Positions 1 to 7,466 of a stretch of DNA of 23,309 bases are shown here, one piece after another. Below the pieces are notes generated by a model. That model saw only the letters and a list, made by a program, of their open reading frames with translations. It was not told the origin of the DNA and ran no database searches. The stretch spans positions 1-23,309 of the forward strand of contig WFRO01000246.1 of the NCBI GenBank assembly GCA_015486475.1, given 5' to 3'. The translations under genes were made by a program, and so were the position numbers. How positions within the stretch are numbered: position 1 is the stretch's first letter; every line of letters starts with the position of its first letter. The stretch is from Bacteroidales bacterium. Its GTDB lineage: Bacteria > Bacteroidota > Bacteroidia > Bacteroidales > VadinHA17.

Positions 1-531
1 GCGGAGGATCTTTTCGCTGTTTTGTACCACGAAGAGGCCGCGCCGGGAATAGATCTCGTAGTAGCGGAAAATGCCGGTATATCCGAAAGCGTCCAGGTCG
101 TCGGCCACGGAGAGGAGGATCAGGATCCTGCTGCCGGGGGTGGCGGGCGTCGCTTTCTCGCGGTAGGCTTTGTCATCGTGTTTTTCGATGGCGTCGAGGA
201 TCTCTTCTGTGAGACGGGGTGGGTCCGGGCAGGCAGAGAAAAATCTTTCTGCCAGGCGGCGGCCGGCGGCGCCGTGGGCCGGGGAGAAGGTCTCCGCCAT
301 GCCGGTGTCGTGCAGCAGGGATGCCAGGAGCACGCCTTCGACCTCAGCAGCGTTGAGGGAGATCCCCCGGGCAGGCAGGAGCGGGATGAGCTGCCGCGCA
401 TAGTTCCACACCCGCAGATGGTGGGTCTCGTCGTGGGAGGGAAGGTAAAGCCCTGCAAAACAGCTGCGGCAAAAATCATACGTTCTGCCCAGCCACTGTT
501 GCCCGGCAGTTATGATAGCTTCCTGGATCAT
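1..531 (-). CDS. HD-domain phosphohydrolase-like protein (3' end cut by window)
   Basis: Translating the minus strand from the ATG at 531 gives 177 residues that stay open to the window edge, so the C terminus is missing. The HD-superfamily metal ligands are visible: D34-x-x-H37 in the first helix, the H74-D75 pair in LLHDTG, H86, H118 in a EKHDDKAY segment, and D144 in VADDLDAFG. Such proteins are metal-dependent phosphohydrolases, often acting on nucleotides; the substrate here cannot be told. No signal peptide or membrane segment is seen, so it is probably cytoplasmic. The start is the first ATG in a frame that remains open further upstream; it lies 53 bases after the stop of the preceding small gene, which suggests co-transcription. 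Reading frames on the other strand over this region are low-complexity shadows. Confidence 0.75.
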   Translation of the reverse strand, partial: MIQEAIITAGQQWLGRTYDFCRSCFAGLYLPSHDETHHLRVWNYARQLIPLLPARGISLNAAEVEGVLLASLLHDTGMAETFSPAHGAAGRRLAERFFSACPDPPRLTEEILDAIEKHDDKAYREKATPATPGSRILILLSVADDLDAFGYTGIFRYYEIYSRRGLFVVQNSEKILR

Positions 532-584
532 CGGGATATGTGTGGCAGGAAAGACAGCGTTTTCCTGCCGGAGAGAAGGATCGT

Positions 585-830
585 TTACATCCCGGCGATC
601 TCCTTGGCCAGCTCCAGGATCGTGGTGTCGTCGAGGGTGACGATGCCACCGTCCGGGCCCGGCTCGAGGTGGATGCCGATGCTTTCTCCGTCGTTATAGT
701 TGGTGCCGCCGAAATAGTTCCTGACCGTCTCGACTTTGATGTCGAGTTTTTCTGCAATGATTCCCATGGACCCATCCGGCAGACTGTCCTTGATTCTGCG
801 CAATTCGTTAAACGTAAGCGTTATAGACAT
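585..830 (-). CDS. Small HTH-like putative DNA-binding protein
   Basis: An 81-residue protein. The N-terminal half (about residues 5-45) contains a likely helix-turn-helix: a helix around NELRRIKDSL, then GIIAEKLDIKVETVRNYF, which has the spacing of HTH motifs in which a recognition helix follows a short turn. The C-terminal part contains a Gly/Asp-rich strand region and ends in a helix (TTILELAKEIAGM). Small proteins of this shape are common in Bacteroidota, but I do not recognise a characterised member. It precedes the HD-domain gene on the same strand with a 53-base gap, so the two probably share a transcript. Function beyond probable DNA binding is inference. Confidence 0.7.
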   Translation of the reverse strand: MSITLTFNELRRIKDSLPDGSMGIIAEKLDIKVETVRNYFGGTNYNDGESIGIHLEPGPDGGIVTLDDTTILELAKEIAGM

Positions 831-945
831 AGTGTGAGAAAATATGGTTTGTAATAAGGTTCGACCTATAAAATTAAGAAAACTTTGTTTTTAAACCAAA
901 TATTAACATTTTTTAACAGTAGGGATGGAAGATAAATGGTGGAGT

Positions 946-977
946 AGTTGATAAGTTGATAAGTTGAGGAGTTGAAG
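946..977. repeat. 8-bp tandem repeat, AGTTGATA type, four copies
   Basis: Four consecutive octamers, AGTTGATA, AGTTGATA, AGTTGAGG and AGTTGAAG, fill the end of the gap next to the stop codon of the nfeD-like gene (its stop is at 981-983 on the minus strand). This is the only such tract beside minus-strand genes in the window. The remainder of the gap (831-945) is AT-rich and presumably holds the promoter of the small HTH gene, but no clear box was found. Confidence 0.8.
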
Positions 978-980
978 GGT

Positions 981-2402
981 TTATTTTTCTTCGACGACAT
1001 ACAACTGGCCTGTCATCTGGCGGGTGACGAGGATGGGGGCATCTTTTTCGATGAAGCCCATCTCGGCGACGGCGTCATACACCTCTCCGTCGATGATCAC
1101 CTTTCCGGAGGGTCGCAATACGGTGAAGGCCCTGCCTTTTTTCCCGGTCAGCTCTTCCTGCATTTTCTTCTCCACGCTCACATAACCTTTTTTCGTTTGC
1201 AATTCGGTATGAAGGGCCAGGTTCAGCTTCCGGGATCCGGCCACTTTCTTGGTAAGCCAGATAGAGAGGATGATCGAGAGGAGGGAGGAGACCAGCACGA
1301 TGAAAAGTGATTTCAGCAGCATGTTGACTGCCATTGTGGGATCGAAGCGGAAAACGGCATTATCCACCAGGCTGAGGGTCAGTCCTGTGACAAGGAGGAT
1401 GATCCCCGAAATACCGGCTACGCCAAAGCCGGGTATGGCAAAGATCTCCACCGCAATAAGGATAAGCCCTGCTACGAAAAGAAGGATCTCCCAGTGTTGT
1501 GCGAGGCCTTCCAGGTAGAGGGGTGCGAAATAAAGGATGGCGGCCAGGACGGCGGCGGCGAGGGGAAAGCCTATGCCCGGCGTGCGCAGCTCAAAGTAGA
1601 TGCCGCCGATGATGATCATGATGAGGATACCCGAGACGGCAGGGCTGGCCAGGAAGCCTATGATCCGGTCTACCGGTTTGATCTCGTAACGTACAACATG
1701 CGCGTCGCCCAGACCTGTCTTTTGCAGCACCTCCTCGATACTCTCAGCCTTTCCTTCGCAATATCCCAGGCGTATGGCCTCGTCGGTGGTGAGGGTGATC
1801 ACCTTGCCCGAGTCGCTTATGCCGGGAATGTAGATGCGTGCATCCACCATGGCCTCAGCGATACGGGGGTCGCGACGCCAGTGTGTCAGCGTATCACCAT
1901 CGCGGATGATCGTGTCCTTGCCATGGGACTCGGCTGTGGCCCGCATCATGGCCCGCATGTACGACTGGTACTTGTCGGGCACCTGCTGTCCTGTCTGGTT
2001 GACCACCGTGGCGGCGCCGATGGTGGCGCCGGAGCGCATGTAGATGCTGTCGCAGGCGATGGAGATCAGCGCCCCTGCCGAGGCGGCGTTGTGGTCGATG
2101 AAGACCATCACCGGGACCGGACAGTTGAGGATAGCTGTGCGTATACTGTCGGCACTGTTGAGGAGGCCGCCGTAAGTGTTCATATGGATCAGGATGTAAT
2201 CGGCATGCAGGCGGCGGGCATTCTCCAGACCTTTTTTGGTAAGGCGCCATGCGGGCCGGGCGATCTCCTCCCGGATGGGAAAGATGTAGACCGTTTTTTT
2301 CCGGCCGGCCGTATCGGCAGCGACCGTATCCCCCGCTACACGGGGAAAGGCGGTGGCAGCGATGGTGAGAAGGAACAGGACAAGAAGGATCGGTCTTTTC
2401 AT
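981..2402 (-). CDS. nfeD: NfeD-family membrane-bound ClpP-class serine protease
   Basis: A 473-residue protein. Residues 1-24 are a signal peptide. Residues 35-235 form a ClpP/crotonase-fold protease domain: HMNTYGGLLNSAD gives the oxyanion strand, S108 in NAASAGALISIACD matches the catalytic serine of the archaeal NfeD protease PH1510, and K144 in VPDKYQSYMRAMM occupies the position of its catalytic lysine. Four to five hydrophobic segments follow (about 247-275, 278-297, 303-325, 328-347, 360-383), then a soluble C-terminal NfeD OB-fold domain (about 415-473). Family members sit in the cytoplasmic membrane and are usually linked to stomatin/flotillin partners in membrane quality control; no stomatin gene lies next to it here. 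It starts 38 bases after the toxin gene stop and could be read from that transcript. Confidence 0.93.
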   Translation of the reverse strand: MKRPILLVLFLLTIAATAFPRVAGDTVAADTAGRKKTVYIFPIREEIARPAWRLTKKGLENARRLHADYILIHMNTYGGLLNSADSIRTAILNCPVPVMVFIDHNAASAGALISIACDSIYMRSGATIGAATVVNQTGQQVPDKYQSYMRAMMRATAESHGKDTIIRDGDTLTHWRRDPRIAEAMVDARIYIPGISDSGKVITLTTDEAIRLGYCEGKAESIEEVLQKTGLGDAHVVRYEIKPVDRIIGFLASPAVSGILIMIIIGGIYFELRTPGIGFPLAAAVLAAILYFAPLYLEGLAQHWEILLFVAGLILIAVEIFAIPGFGVAGISGIILLVTGLTLSLVDNAVFRFDPTMAVNMLLKSLFIVLVSSLLSIILSIWLTKKVAGSRKLNLALHTELQTKKGYVSVEKKMQEELTGKKGRAFTVLRPSGKVIIDGEVYDAVAEMGFIEKDAPILVTRQMTGQLYVVEEK

Positions 2403-2440
2403 TTTAAGTTTATTAAAAAACAGGGTGTCAGGACAATGAT

Positions 2441-2737
2441 CTATTCTTTGATCCTGTTGATGTCTTTTTTGTTTACAAATAAATAAGCAATATAGATCAT
2501 ACCGTCCCTGATCTCAAAATAAACAGTGGTTTGCTTGCTCAAAACGGCCTTTCTTAACCTTGAATTATAATTCGATACAGGAAACATTAACGGAAACCGG
2601 GAGATCAGTTGAAGTTGTTTTCTTAATTTATGTTTGAACTTATCAACTTCTTTTTGTGACCATCTTTCGATCAGATAGTCCAGTATTTCTTCCAGATTGC
2701 TGATAGCTTCGTCAGTCCAGAAAAATTTATAAGCCAT
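2441..2737 (-). CDS. RelE/ParE-family toxin of a type II toxin-antitoxin pair
   Basis: A 98-residue protein with the RelE/ParE pattern: an N-terminal strand (YKFFWTDEAISNLEEI), two helices (about 10-50) containing DYLIERW and LRKQLQLISRFPLMFP, then a C-terminal beta sheet with the basic stretch NSRLRKAVLSKQTTVYFEI and a final strand IYIAYLFVNKKD. Family toxins either cleave ribosome-bound mRNA or poison gyrase; which applies here is not evident. Its start codon overlaps the 3' end of the upstream antitoxin gene by 11 bases, which implies translational coupling in the usual antitoxin-then-toxin order. Confidence 0.82.
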   Translation of the reverse strand: MAYKFFWTDEAISNLEEILDYLIERWSQKEVDKFKHKLRKQLQLISRFPLMFPVSNYNSRLRKAVLSKQTTVYFEIRDGMIYIAYLFVNKKDINRIKE

Positions 2738-2960
2738 ATTTTTTCACAACTTCCTGGTGGGATGTCACTCTGCCTTCGTCGATATCCTTTAGCCCTTTTT
2801 TAATACTTCGTTTTTGCTCTGCTGACAGATCGTTCCACCAGTCATGATCGATATCCCGGGAATCTTTGACGATCTTAAGGTATTCAATGGTCTCACGGTC
2901 TTCCAGTTTTGTGAGCCATTCGATCAGTTCCAGTTTGATAGCATCGTGTCCCATTAACAT
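2727..2960 (-). CDS. Putative antitoxin partner of the RelE/ParE toxin
   Basis: A 77-residue acidic protein encoded directly upstream of, and overlapping, the toxin gene. The N-terminal helix (AIKLELIEWLTKLEDRETIEYL) is followed by a linker with WWNDLSA and a C-terminal segment ending VTSHQEVVKKYGL, the layout of small antitoxins paired with ParE/RelE toxins in Bacteroidota. The assignment rests mainly on gene order, size and overlap. A second ATG two codons in (2954) is an alternative start. An exact -7 box lies only ten bases before the ATG, so the transcript may be almost leaderless. Confidence 0.72.
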   Translation of the reverse strand: MLMGHDAIKLELIEWLTKLEDRETIEYLKIVKDSRDIDHDWWNDLSAEQKRSIKKGLKDIDEGRVTSHQEVVKKYGL

Positions 2961-2970
2961 TACTTTTTTT

Positions 2971-3001
2971 CAAAATTACAATATTCTTTTGAGGTTAACA
3001 A
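2971..3001 (-). promoter_or_regulatory. Putative promoter of the toxin-antitoxin operon
   Basis: On the minus strand TAATTTTG (2971-2978) matches the Bacteroidota -7 consensus TAnnTTTG exactly, and a TTG (2999-3001) lies 20 bases upstream, close to the -33 element spacing. The predicted start would be within a few bases of the ATG at 2960. Confidence 0.5.
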
Positions 3002-3092
3002 GTTTACAGGTAGGAGCTAACCATACAATTACAAATATGACAAGACTTTCGGCTTTATGACCGGGGGCATGGTGCAATACGGCTTATTTTCC

Positions 3093-3100
3093 TATTTTTG
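3093..3100 (+). promoter_or_regulatory. Putative purB promoter, -7 box
   Basis: TATTTTTG matches TAnnTTTG exactly and lies 21 bases before the purB ATG in the divergent gap between the toxin-antitoxin operon and purB. No convincing -33 element was found at the expected distance. Confidence 0.45.
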
Positions 3101-3121
3101 TGACAGAAAACTACCGGGATC

Positions 3122-4465
3122 ATGGAGAACCAATCACTGCTGGCGATCTCTCCCATTGACGGGAGATACCGCGACAAGATCAAAGACCTCGAAAAATATT
3201 TTTCCGAATATGCCCTGATACGCTACCGCCTGAAAGTGGAGGTGGAATATTTCATTGCCTTGTGTGAGCTGCCTCTGCCGGCATTATCTTCTTTTCCTAC
3301 GGACCGTTACGAGGAGCTGCGGGGATGGGTAAAGGACTTTTCCCTGGAAGATGCGGCGGAGGTGAAAAAGATCGAAGCCCGTACCAACCATGATGTCAAG
3401 TCGGTGGAGTACTACCTGAAAGAGCGTTTTGAGGAAGCCGGTCTGGAGGCCTGGAAGGAATTCATTCATTTCGGGCTCACCTCGCAGGACATCAACAATA
3501 CGGCTTTCCCGATGATGACGCGGGATGCTTTCAACGATCTCTATGTGCCGGCATTCACAGCGTTGCTGGCCCGTCTTTCGGACATGGCCGATGACTGGGC
3601 CGACATACCTATGCTGGCGCGTACGCACGGCCAGGCGGCCTCGCCCACGCGTGTGGGTAAGGAGATCCTGGTTTTCGTACGCAGGCTGGAAGGGCAGTTC
3701 GCCATGCTGGAGAAGATCCCCTGGTCGGCCAAGTTCGGCGGTGCCACGGGCAACCTCAATGCCCACAAGGTGGCCTACCCGGAGATCGACTGGGTGGCTT
3801 TTGCCAACCATTTCGTCAACAATATTCTGGGGCTGCACCGCACCGAGGTGACCACCCAGATAGAGCCCTACGATCATCTTGCCGCGATGATGGACAACCT
3901 GAAACGGATCAACAACATCTTTCTCGATCTGGCCCGTGATTTCTGGATGTACATTTCGATGGAGTATTTCCGGCAGGAGATCAAGGCCGGCGAGGTGGGC
4001 TCGTCCACCATGCCGCACAAAGTGAACCCCATCGACTTTGAAAATGCCGAAGGCAACCTGGGCCTTTCCAATGCGCTCTGTGAGCATCTGGCGGCCAAGT
4101 TGCCGGTGTCGCGTCTGCAGCGCGACCTCACCGACAGCACGGTGCTGCGCAATGTGGGCCTGCCCCTGGCCTACTCCCTGATCGCCTTCAGCTCCCTGCG
4201 AAAAGGCCTGAACAAGGTGATCCTCAATGAGGACAAGATCCGCGACGATCTGGAAGACAACTGGAGCGTCGTGGCCGAGGCCATACAGACCATCCTGCGG
4301 AGGGAAGGCTATCCGGAGCCATACGAAAAGCTCAAAGAGCTCACGCGTACCCATAAACACATCACCAAAGAGCGTCTGCATACTTTTATCGATACCCTCG
4401 ACGTTCCTGATAAGGTGAAAGAGGAGATGAAACAGATCACCCCTTTCAACTATACAGGGATTTGA
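3122..4465 (+). CDS. purB: Adenylosuccinate lyase
   Basis: This 447-residue protein splits SAICAR to AICAR plus fumarate and adenylosuccinate to AMP plus fumarate, two steps of purine synthesis, in the cytoplasm as a homotetramer. The N terminus ISPIDGRYRDK and the fumarase/aspartase superfamily signature SSTMPHKVNPIDFENAEGN (about residues 294-312, carrying the flexible catalytic-serine loop) are clear. ARTHGQAASPT (about 166-176) holds an active-site histidine, and HFGLTSQDINN (about 119-129) is the other conserved block. The length matches the E. coli-type enzyme (about 456). The ATG gives the canonical N terminus. The ABC transporter gene starts 10 bases after the stop, so they are likely co-transcribed. 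Confidence 0.97.
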   Translation: MENQSLLAISPIDGRYRDKIKDLEKYFSEYALIRYRLKVEVEYFIALCELPLPALSSFPTDRYEELRGWVKDFSLEDAAEVKKIEARTNHDVKSVEYYLKERFEEAGLEAWKEFIHFGLTSQDINNTAFPMMTRDAFNDLYVPAFTALLARLSDMADDWADIPMLARTHGQAASPTRVGKEILVFVRRLEGQFAMLEKIPWSAKFGGATGNLNAHKVAYPEIDWVAFANHFVNNILGLHRTEVTTQIEPYDHLAAMMDNLKRINNIFLDLARDFWMYISMEYFRQEIKAGEVGSSTMPHKVNPIDFENAEGNLGLSNALCEHLAAKLPVSRLQRDLTDSTVLRNVGLPLAYSLIAFSSLRKGLNKVILNEDKIRDDLEDNWSVVAEAIQTILRREGYPEPYEKLKELTRTHKHITKERLHTFIDTLDVPDKVKEEMKQITPFNYTGI

Positions 4466-4475
4466 CCGCTGCTTT

Positions 4476-6296
4476 ATGAAACAGTTCCTACAGATCTTCC
4501 GTCTTGTCAGGCCTTACTGGGTGAGGGCTTTCTGGAATGTCGTCTTCAATACCCTGTCGGCTTTCTTCGCCATCTTTTCCTACTCGCTGGTGGCGCCTTT
4601 CCTGGGGGTGCTGTTCGGCACGCAGCCGGTGGTGCATGAGCCGGTACCTTTTGATCTGAAACCCTCGGCACTCATCCACAACCTGTATTATTACCTGGGA
4701 CAGATCATCCATGCCCACGGCAAGGTGGATGCCCTGGGGTTCATCGCCATCCTGGTGGTGGTGATGGCGCTCTTTAAGAATGGGTTCAAATTCCTGGCCA
4801 ACTACTATATGGCGCCCATACGGGCGGGGGTGGAGAAAGACCTGCGGGGCCTTCTCTACCGCAAGCTGTTGCGTCTGCCTCTTTCATACTATTCCGATGC
4901 CCGCAAGGGGGATGTACTCTCGCGCATCACTGCCGATGTGAAAGAGATAGAGCTCTCCATCGTCGCCTCGCTGGAGATGCTCTTCCGCGATCCGGTGACG
5001 ATCATCATCTACATGACCTATCTGTTCGCTATGAGCTACAAGCTTACTCTCTTCGTGCTGGTCCTCCTGCCGCTGAGCGGATGGCTCATCGGCAAGGTGG
5101 CGCGTAACCTGCGGGGCATCGCCATGGGCGGCCAACGGCGCCTGGGCGGCATCGTGACGGTGATCGAGGAGACCCTCTCGGGCTTCCGTATCATCAAGGC
5201 TTTCAATGCCGACGATGCTTTCAAGGATAAATTCGACACCATCAACCGCAGCTATTATTCTTCTATGAAGAAGGTTCACCGCCGGCGTTATCTCTCGCAG
5301 CCCATGAGTGAGTTCCTGGCCACGGTGGTGATGATGATCCTGATGTATTACGGTGGCAGGATGGTGCTGACAGGCTCCTCGGGGCTCTCCTCGCAGGCTT
5401 TCATTGCTTACATCGTGATCTTCTCACAGGTGATCCCGCCGGCCAAAAGCCTGTCGATGGCCTATTTCAATGTGCAGAAAGGGATGGCTTCCCTCGAACG
5501 TATCAATAAGATCCTGGATGAGGAGGAGCCTATACGTGACCGTCCCAACGCCTTGCCTGTAAAGGAGTTCAAAGATTCGATCGAGTATGATCATGTATGG
5601 TTCCGCTATGAGAAAGAGGATGTCCTGAAAGATATCAACCTGAAGATACAGAGAGGCAGCACCATTGCCCTGGTGGGTGAGTCGGGCGGCGGCAAGAGCA
5701 CCATGGCCGATCTGCTGCCGCGTTTCATCGAACCGACAAAAGGAACGGTGCGGCTCGACGGCCGGGATATACGCGAGTACCGCATTGAGGATCTGCGCAA
5801 CCTCATGGGCATCGTCAACCAGCAGCCCATCCTTTTCAATGATACGTTCTTTAACAATATTACCATGGGCCAGGAAGGGATCAGCTATGAGGATGTGGTG
5901 CGGGTGGCGAAGATCGCCAATGCCCATGACTTCATCATGGCCACGGAACAGGGCTATGATACGCCGGTGGGGGAGGGCGGGAACAAGCTGTCGGGAGGCC
6001 AGAAACAGCGTATCAGCATCGCCCGGGCCCTGCTGAAGAACCCGCCCATACTCATCCTCGACGAGGCCACCTCCTCGCTCGACACCGAATCGGAGAAACT
6101 GGTGCAGGAGGCCATCGTCAAGCTGATGAAGAACCGCACCTCGCTGGTCATCGCCCACCGTCTCTCCACCATCAAGAACGCCGATGAGATCTGTGTCCTG
6201 CACCGTGGAGAGATCGTGGAACGCGGCACCCATGCAGAGCTGATGAAGAAAAAAGGATACTATCACAGGCTGCAGCAGTTGCAATCGGTGGAATAA
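4476..6296 (+). CDS. MsbA-like ABC exporter, fused permease and ATPase
   Basis: A 606-residue half-transporter. Residues 1-330 form a type IV exporter membrane domain with hydrophobic spans near 17-45, 86-106, 163-185, 188-206, 275-298 and 308-325. Residues from about 350 form the ATPase: Walker A GESGGGKST (about 399-407), Q-loop NQQPILFND, signature LSGGQ (about 505), Walker B ILILDEATSSLD (about 525) and the switch histidine in IAHRLS. Such proteins act as homodimers, flipping lipids (lipid A core in MsbA) or exporting drugs; the substrate is not evident, so no gene symbol is given. It follows purB by 10 bases. The stop codon sits inside a short repeat (GAATAAGTAATAAGG) that runs straight into the GGCAAAA tandem array. 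Confidence 0.93.
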   Translation: MKQFLQIFRLVRPYWVRAFWNVVFNTLSAFFAIFSYSLVAPFLGVLFGTQPVVHEPVPFDLKPSALIHNLYYYLGQIIHAHGKVDALGFIAILVVVMALFKNGFKFLANYYMAPIRAGVEKDLRGLLYRKLLRLPLSYYSDARKGDVLSRITADVKEIELSIVASLEMLFRDPVTIIIYMTYLFAMSYKLTLFVLVLLPLSGWLIGKVARNLRGIAMGGQRRLGGIVTVIEETLSGFRIIKAFNADDAFKDKFDTINRSYYSSMKKVHRRRYLSQPMSEFLATVVMMILMYYGGRMVLTGSSGLSSQAFIAYIVIFSQVIPPAKSLSMAYFNVQKGMASLERINKILDEEEPIRDRPNALPVKEFKDSIEYDHVWFRYEKEDVLKDINLKIQRGSTIALVGESGGGKSTMADLLPRFIEPTKGTVRLDGRDIREYRIEDLRNLMGIVNQQPILFNDTFFNNITMGQEGISYEDVVRVAKIANAHDFIMATEQGYDTPVGEGGNKLSGGQKQRISIARALLKNPPILILDEATSSLDTESEKLVQEAIVKLMKNRTSLVIAHRLSTIKNADEICVLHRGEIVERGTHAELMKKKGYYHRLQQLQSVE

Positions 6297-6303
6297 GTAA
6301 TAA

Positions 6304-6366
6304 GGCAAAAGGCAAAAGGCAAAAGGCAAAAGGCAAAAGGCAAAAGGCAAAAGGCAAAAGGCAAAA
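6304..6366. repeat. Heptamer array (GGCAAAA), nine copies
   Basis: Nine perfect head-to-tail copies of GGCAAAA followed by a partial GGCA, starting eight bases after the ABC transporter stop codon. The same unit recurs in the opposite orientation at about 14048-14067. It encodes nothing plausible: the reverse frame reads as a repeated Phe-Ala-Phe-Cys-Leu-Leu-Pro string. Confidence 0.95.
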
Positions 6367-6369
6367 GGC

Positions 6370-6413
6370 ATCCGACTTCGCCGAGGCTACGTCGGACGAG
6401 GAAAGGCAGAAGG
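6370..6413 (+). repeat. 44-bp hairpin element, copy 1
   Basis: The block begins ATCCGAC and contains an inverted pair TCCGAC (6371-6376) and GTCGGA (6391-6396), with an inner GCC/GGC pair. The same block, with two substitutions, occurs inverted at 14056-14099, where it also adjoins GGCAAAA-type heptamers. Confidence 0.85.
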
Positions 6414-6420
6414 AAGGAAG

Positions 6421-6483
6421 ATCGATGATCGATGATCGATGAATGATGAACTACCAACTACGAACTACAAACCACGAACCACC
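6421..6483. repeat. Heptamer tracts ATCGATG (x3) and AACTACG-like (x5)
   Basis: ATCGATG occurs three times plus a variant (6421-6448), followed without a break by AACTACC, AACTACG, AACTACA, AACCACG and AACCACC (6449-6483). The phase of 7 is kept although the unit changes. Further degenerate words around CTCGATACT lead up to the aminotransferase start codon. Confidence 0.85.
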
Positions 6484-6535
6484 AACCCGATACCCGCAGC
6501 TCGATACTCTCAACTCAAAACTCGATACTCCTTTT

Positions 6536-7366
6536 ATGCACGAATGTACGGGACAACGGTTTTTTCACAACGGCAGGATGCAGGACTGCCGGGAATTTCC
6601 TTTGTCAGCTGTCTATGAGGGGGAGGTGGTGTATGAGGTGATACGGGTGGTCCGGGGGGTACCCCTTTTCCTGGAAGATCATCTGGACCGCCTGTACCAT
6701 ACGGGAAAGATCAGTGGCCGGCAGATCCCGGCAACAAGGGAGGAGATCATGGGTGCTGTGGAGCGGGTGATCCGGGAGAACGCTTTGCGGGAGGGGAACC
6801 TGAAGATCATCTTCAATTTCGGGAAAGGGATGTCGGATCCCATCCTGTTCCTCGTGTACCGGGTGGAGCATCTCTACCCCACGCCTACCCAGTATGCCAA
6901 AGGGGTGGCGTGTATCCTGTATCATGGTGAGCGTCCCCGGCCGGAGGCCAAGATCATCCATCAGGGACTGCGCCTCACGATCTACCAGAAGCTGATCAGC
7001 ACCGGCCGCTACGAAGCCCTGCTGGTCAACCGGGAGGGCTACCTCACCGAGGGGAGCCGTTCCAACCTGTTCCTCGTACGCGAGGGAAGGATCTTCACCG
7101 CCCCTGCCCCGATGGTGCTGTCCGGGATCTCTCGGAAATATGTGCTGCAGCTCTGCCATGAGCTTGGCATACCCCTGGAAGAGCAGGCTGTGCATGAGGA
7201 AGATCTGCCGCAGGTGGAAGCCCTCTTCCTGACGGGCACCTCTATCAACGTACTGCCGGTGAACCGCGTGGAAGAAATGTCCTTCGATCCGATGCATCCG
7301 CTGGTGCGGAAGCTCATGAAAGCGTATGGGAAGATCGTGGAAGGGTATATAAGTTCGAAGGAGTAA
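6536..7366 (+). CDS. Class IV PLP-dependent aminotransferase
   Basis: A 276-residue fold-type IV PLP enzyme, the family of branched-chain aminotransferase (IlvE), D-amino acid aminotransferase and aminodeoxychorismate lyase (PabC). K139 in EAKIIHQ lies 20 residues before the conserved YEALLVN block, as the PLP lysine does in D-amino acid aminotransferase. E172 in YLTEGSRSNLFLV and TGTSINVLPV (about 233-242) are the cofactor-phosphate and substrate loops. The start is placed at 6536: the frame is open from 6443, but those 31 extra codons translate tandem repeats. At 276 residues it is shorter than typical IlvE and closer to PabC or D-amino acid aminotransferase; the exact reaction is undecided. 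No convincing promoter was seen in the repeat-filled leader. Confidence 0.88.
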   Translation: MHECTGQRFFHNGRMQDCREFPLSAVYEGEVVYEVIRVVRGVPLFLEDHLDRLYHTGKISGRQIPATREEIMGAVERVIRENALREGNLKIIFNFGKGMSDPILFLVYRVEHLYPTPTQYAKGVACILYHGERPRPEAKIIHQGLRLTIYQKLISTGRYEALLVNREGYLTEGSRSNLFLVREGRIFTAPAPMVLSGISRKYVLQLCHELGIPLEEQAVHEEDLPQVEALFLTGTSINVLPVNRVEEMSFDPMHPLVRKLMKAYGKIVEGYISSKE

Positions 7367-7370
7367 TGCT

Positions 7371-7426
7371 TGAATGAGTGAATGTTTGAATGAGTGAATG
7401 CTTGAATGATTGAATGATTGAATGAT
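7371..7426. repeat. Octamer array TGAATGAN, seven copies
   Basis: Seven head-to-tail octamers all starting TGAATG (variants AG, TT, AG, CT, AT, AT, AT), beginning four bases after the aminotransferase stop codon at 7364-7366. A three-copy relative lies at 9020-9043. Confidence 0.93.
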
Positions 7427-7427
7427 A

Positions 7428-7462
7428 AACTATGAACTGTGAACTATGAACTATGAACTGTG
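7428..7462. repeat. Heptamer array AACTATG/AACTGTG, five copies
   Basis: AACTATG, AACTGTG, AACTATG, AACTATG, AACTGTG. An eight-copy version of the same two units lies at 18295-18350, in the same position relative to the shared 56-bp leader. Confidence 0.93.
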
Positions 7463-7466
7463 AACC

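Noticed and set aside
120..479. 119-codon minus-strand frame and the plus-strand frame 22-699 at the left edge
   Set aside because: The HD-domain protein in another minus-strand frame (1-531) carries all HD motifs and explains the region.
3284..4381. Long antisense frame across purB; likewise 1494-2486, 5424-6371, 7481-8746, 16856-18127, 18369-19487 and 21652-22569 opposite real genes
   Set aside because: Each lies opposite a well-recognised gene, has His/Gly/Arg-biased composition and no domain. GC-rich codon use in the real gene opens the opposite frame.
6443..6535. Possible 31-residue N-terminal extension of the class IV aminotransferase
   Set aside because: The extra codons translate the AACTACG/ACCACGA-type tandem repeats; homologues of this family start near the ATG at 6536.
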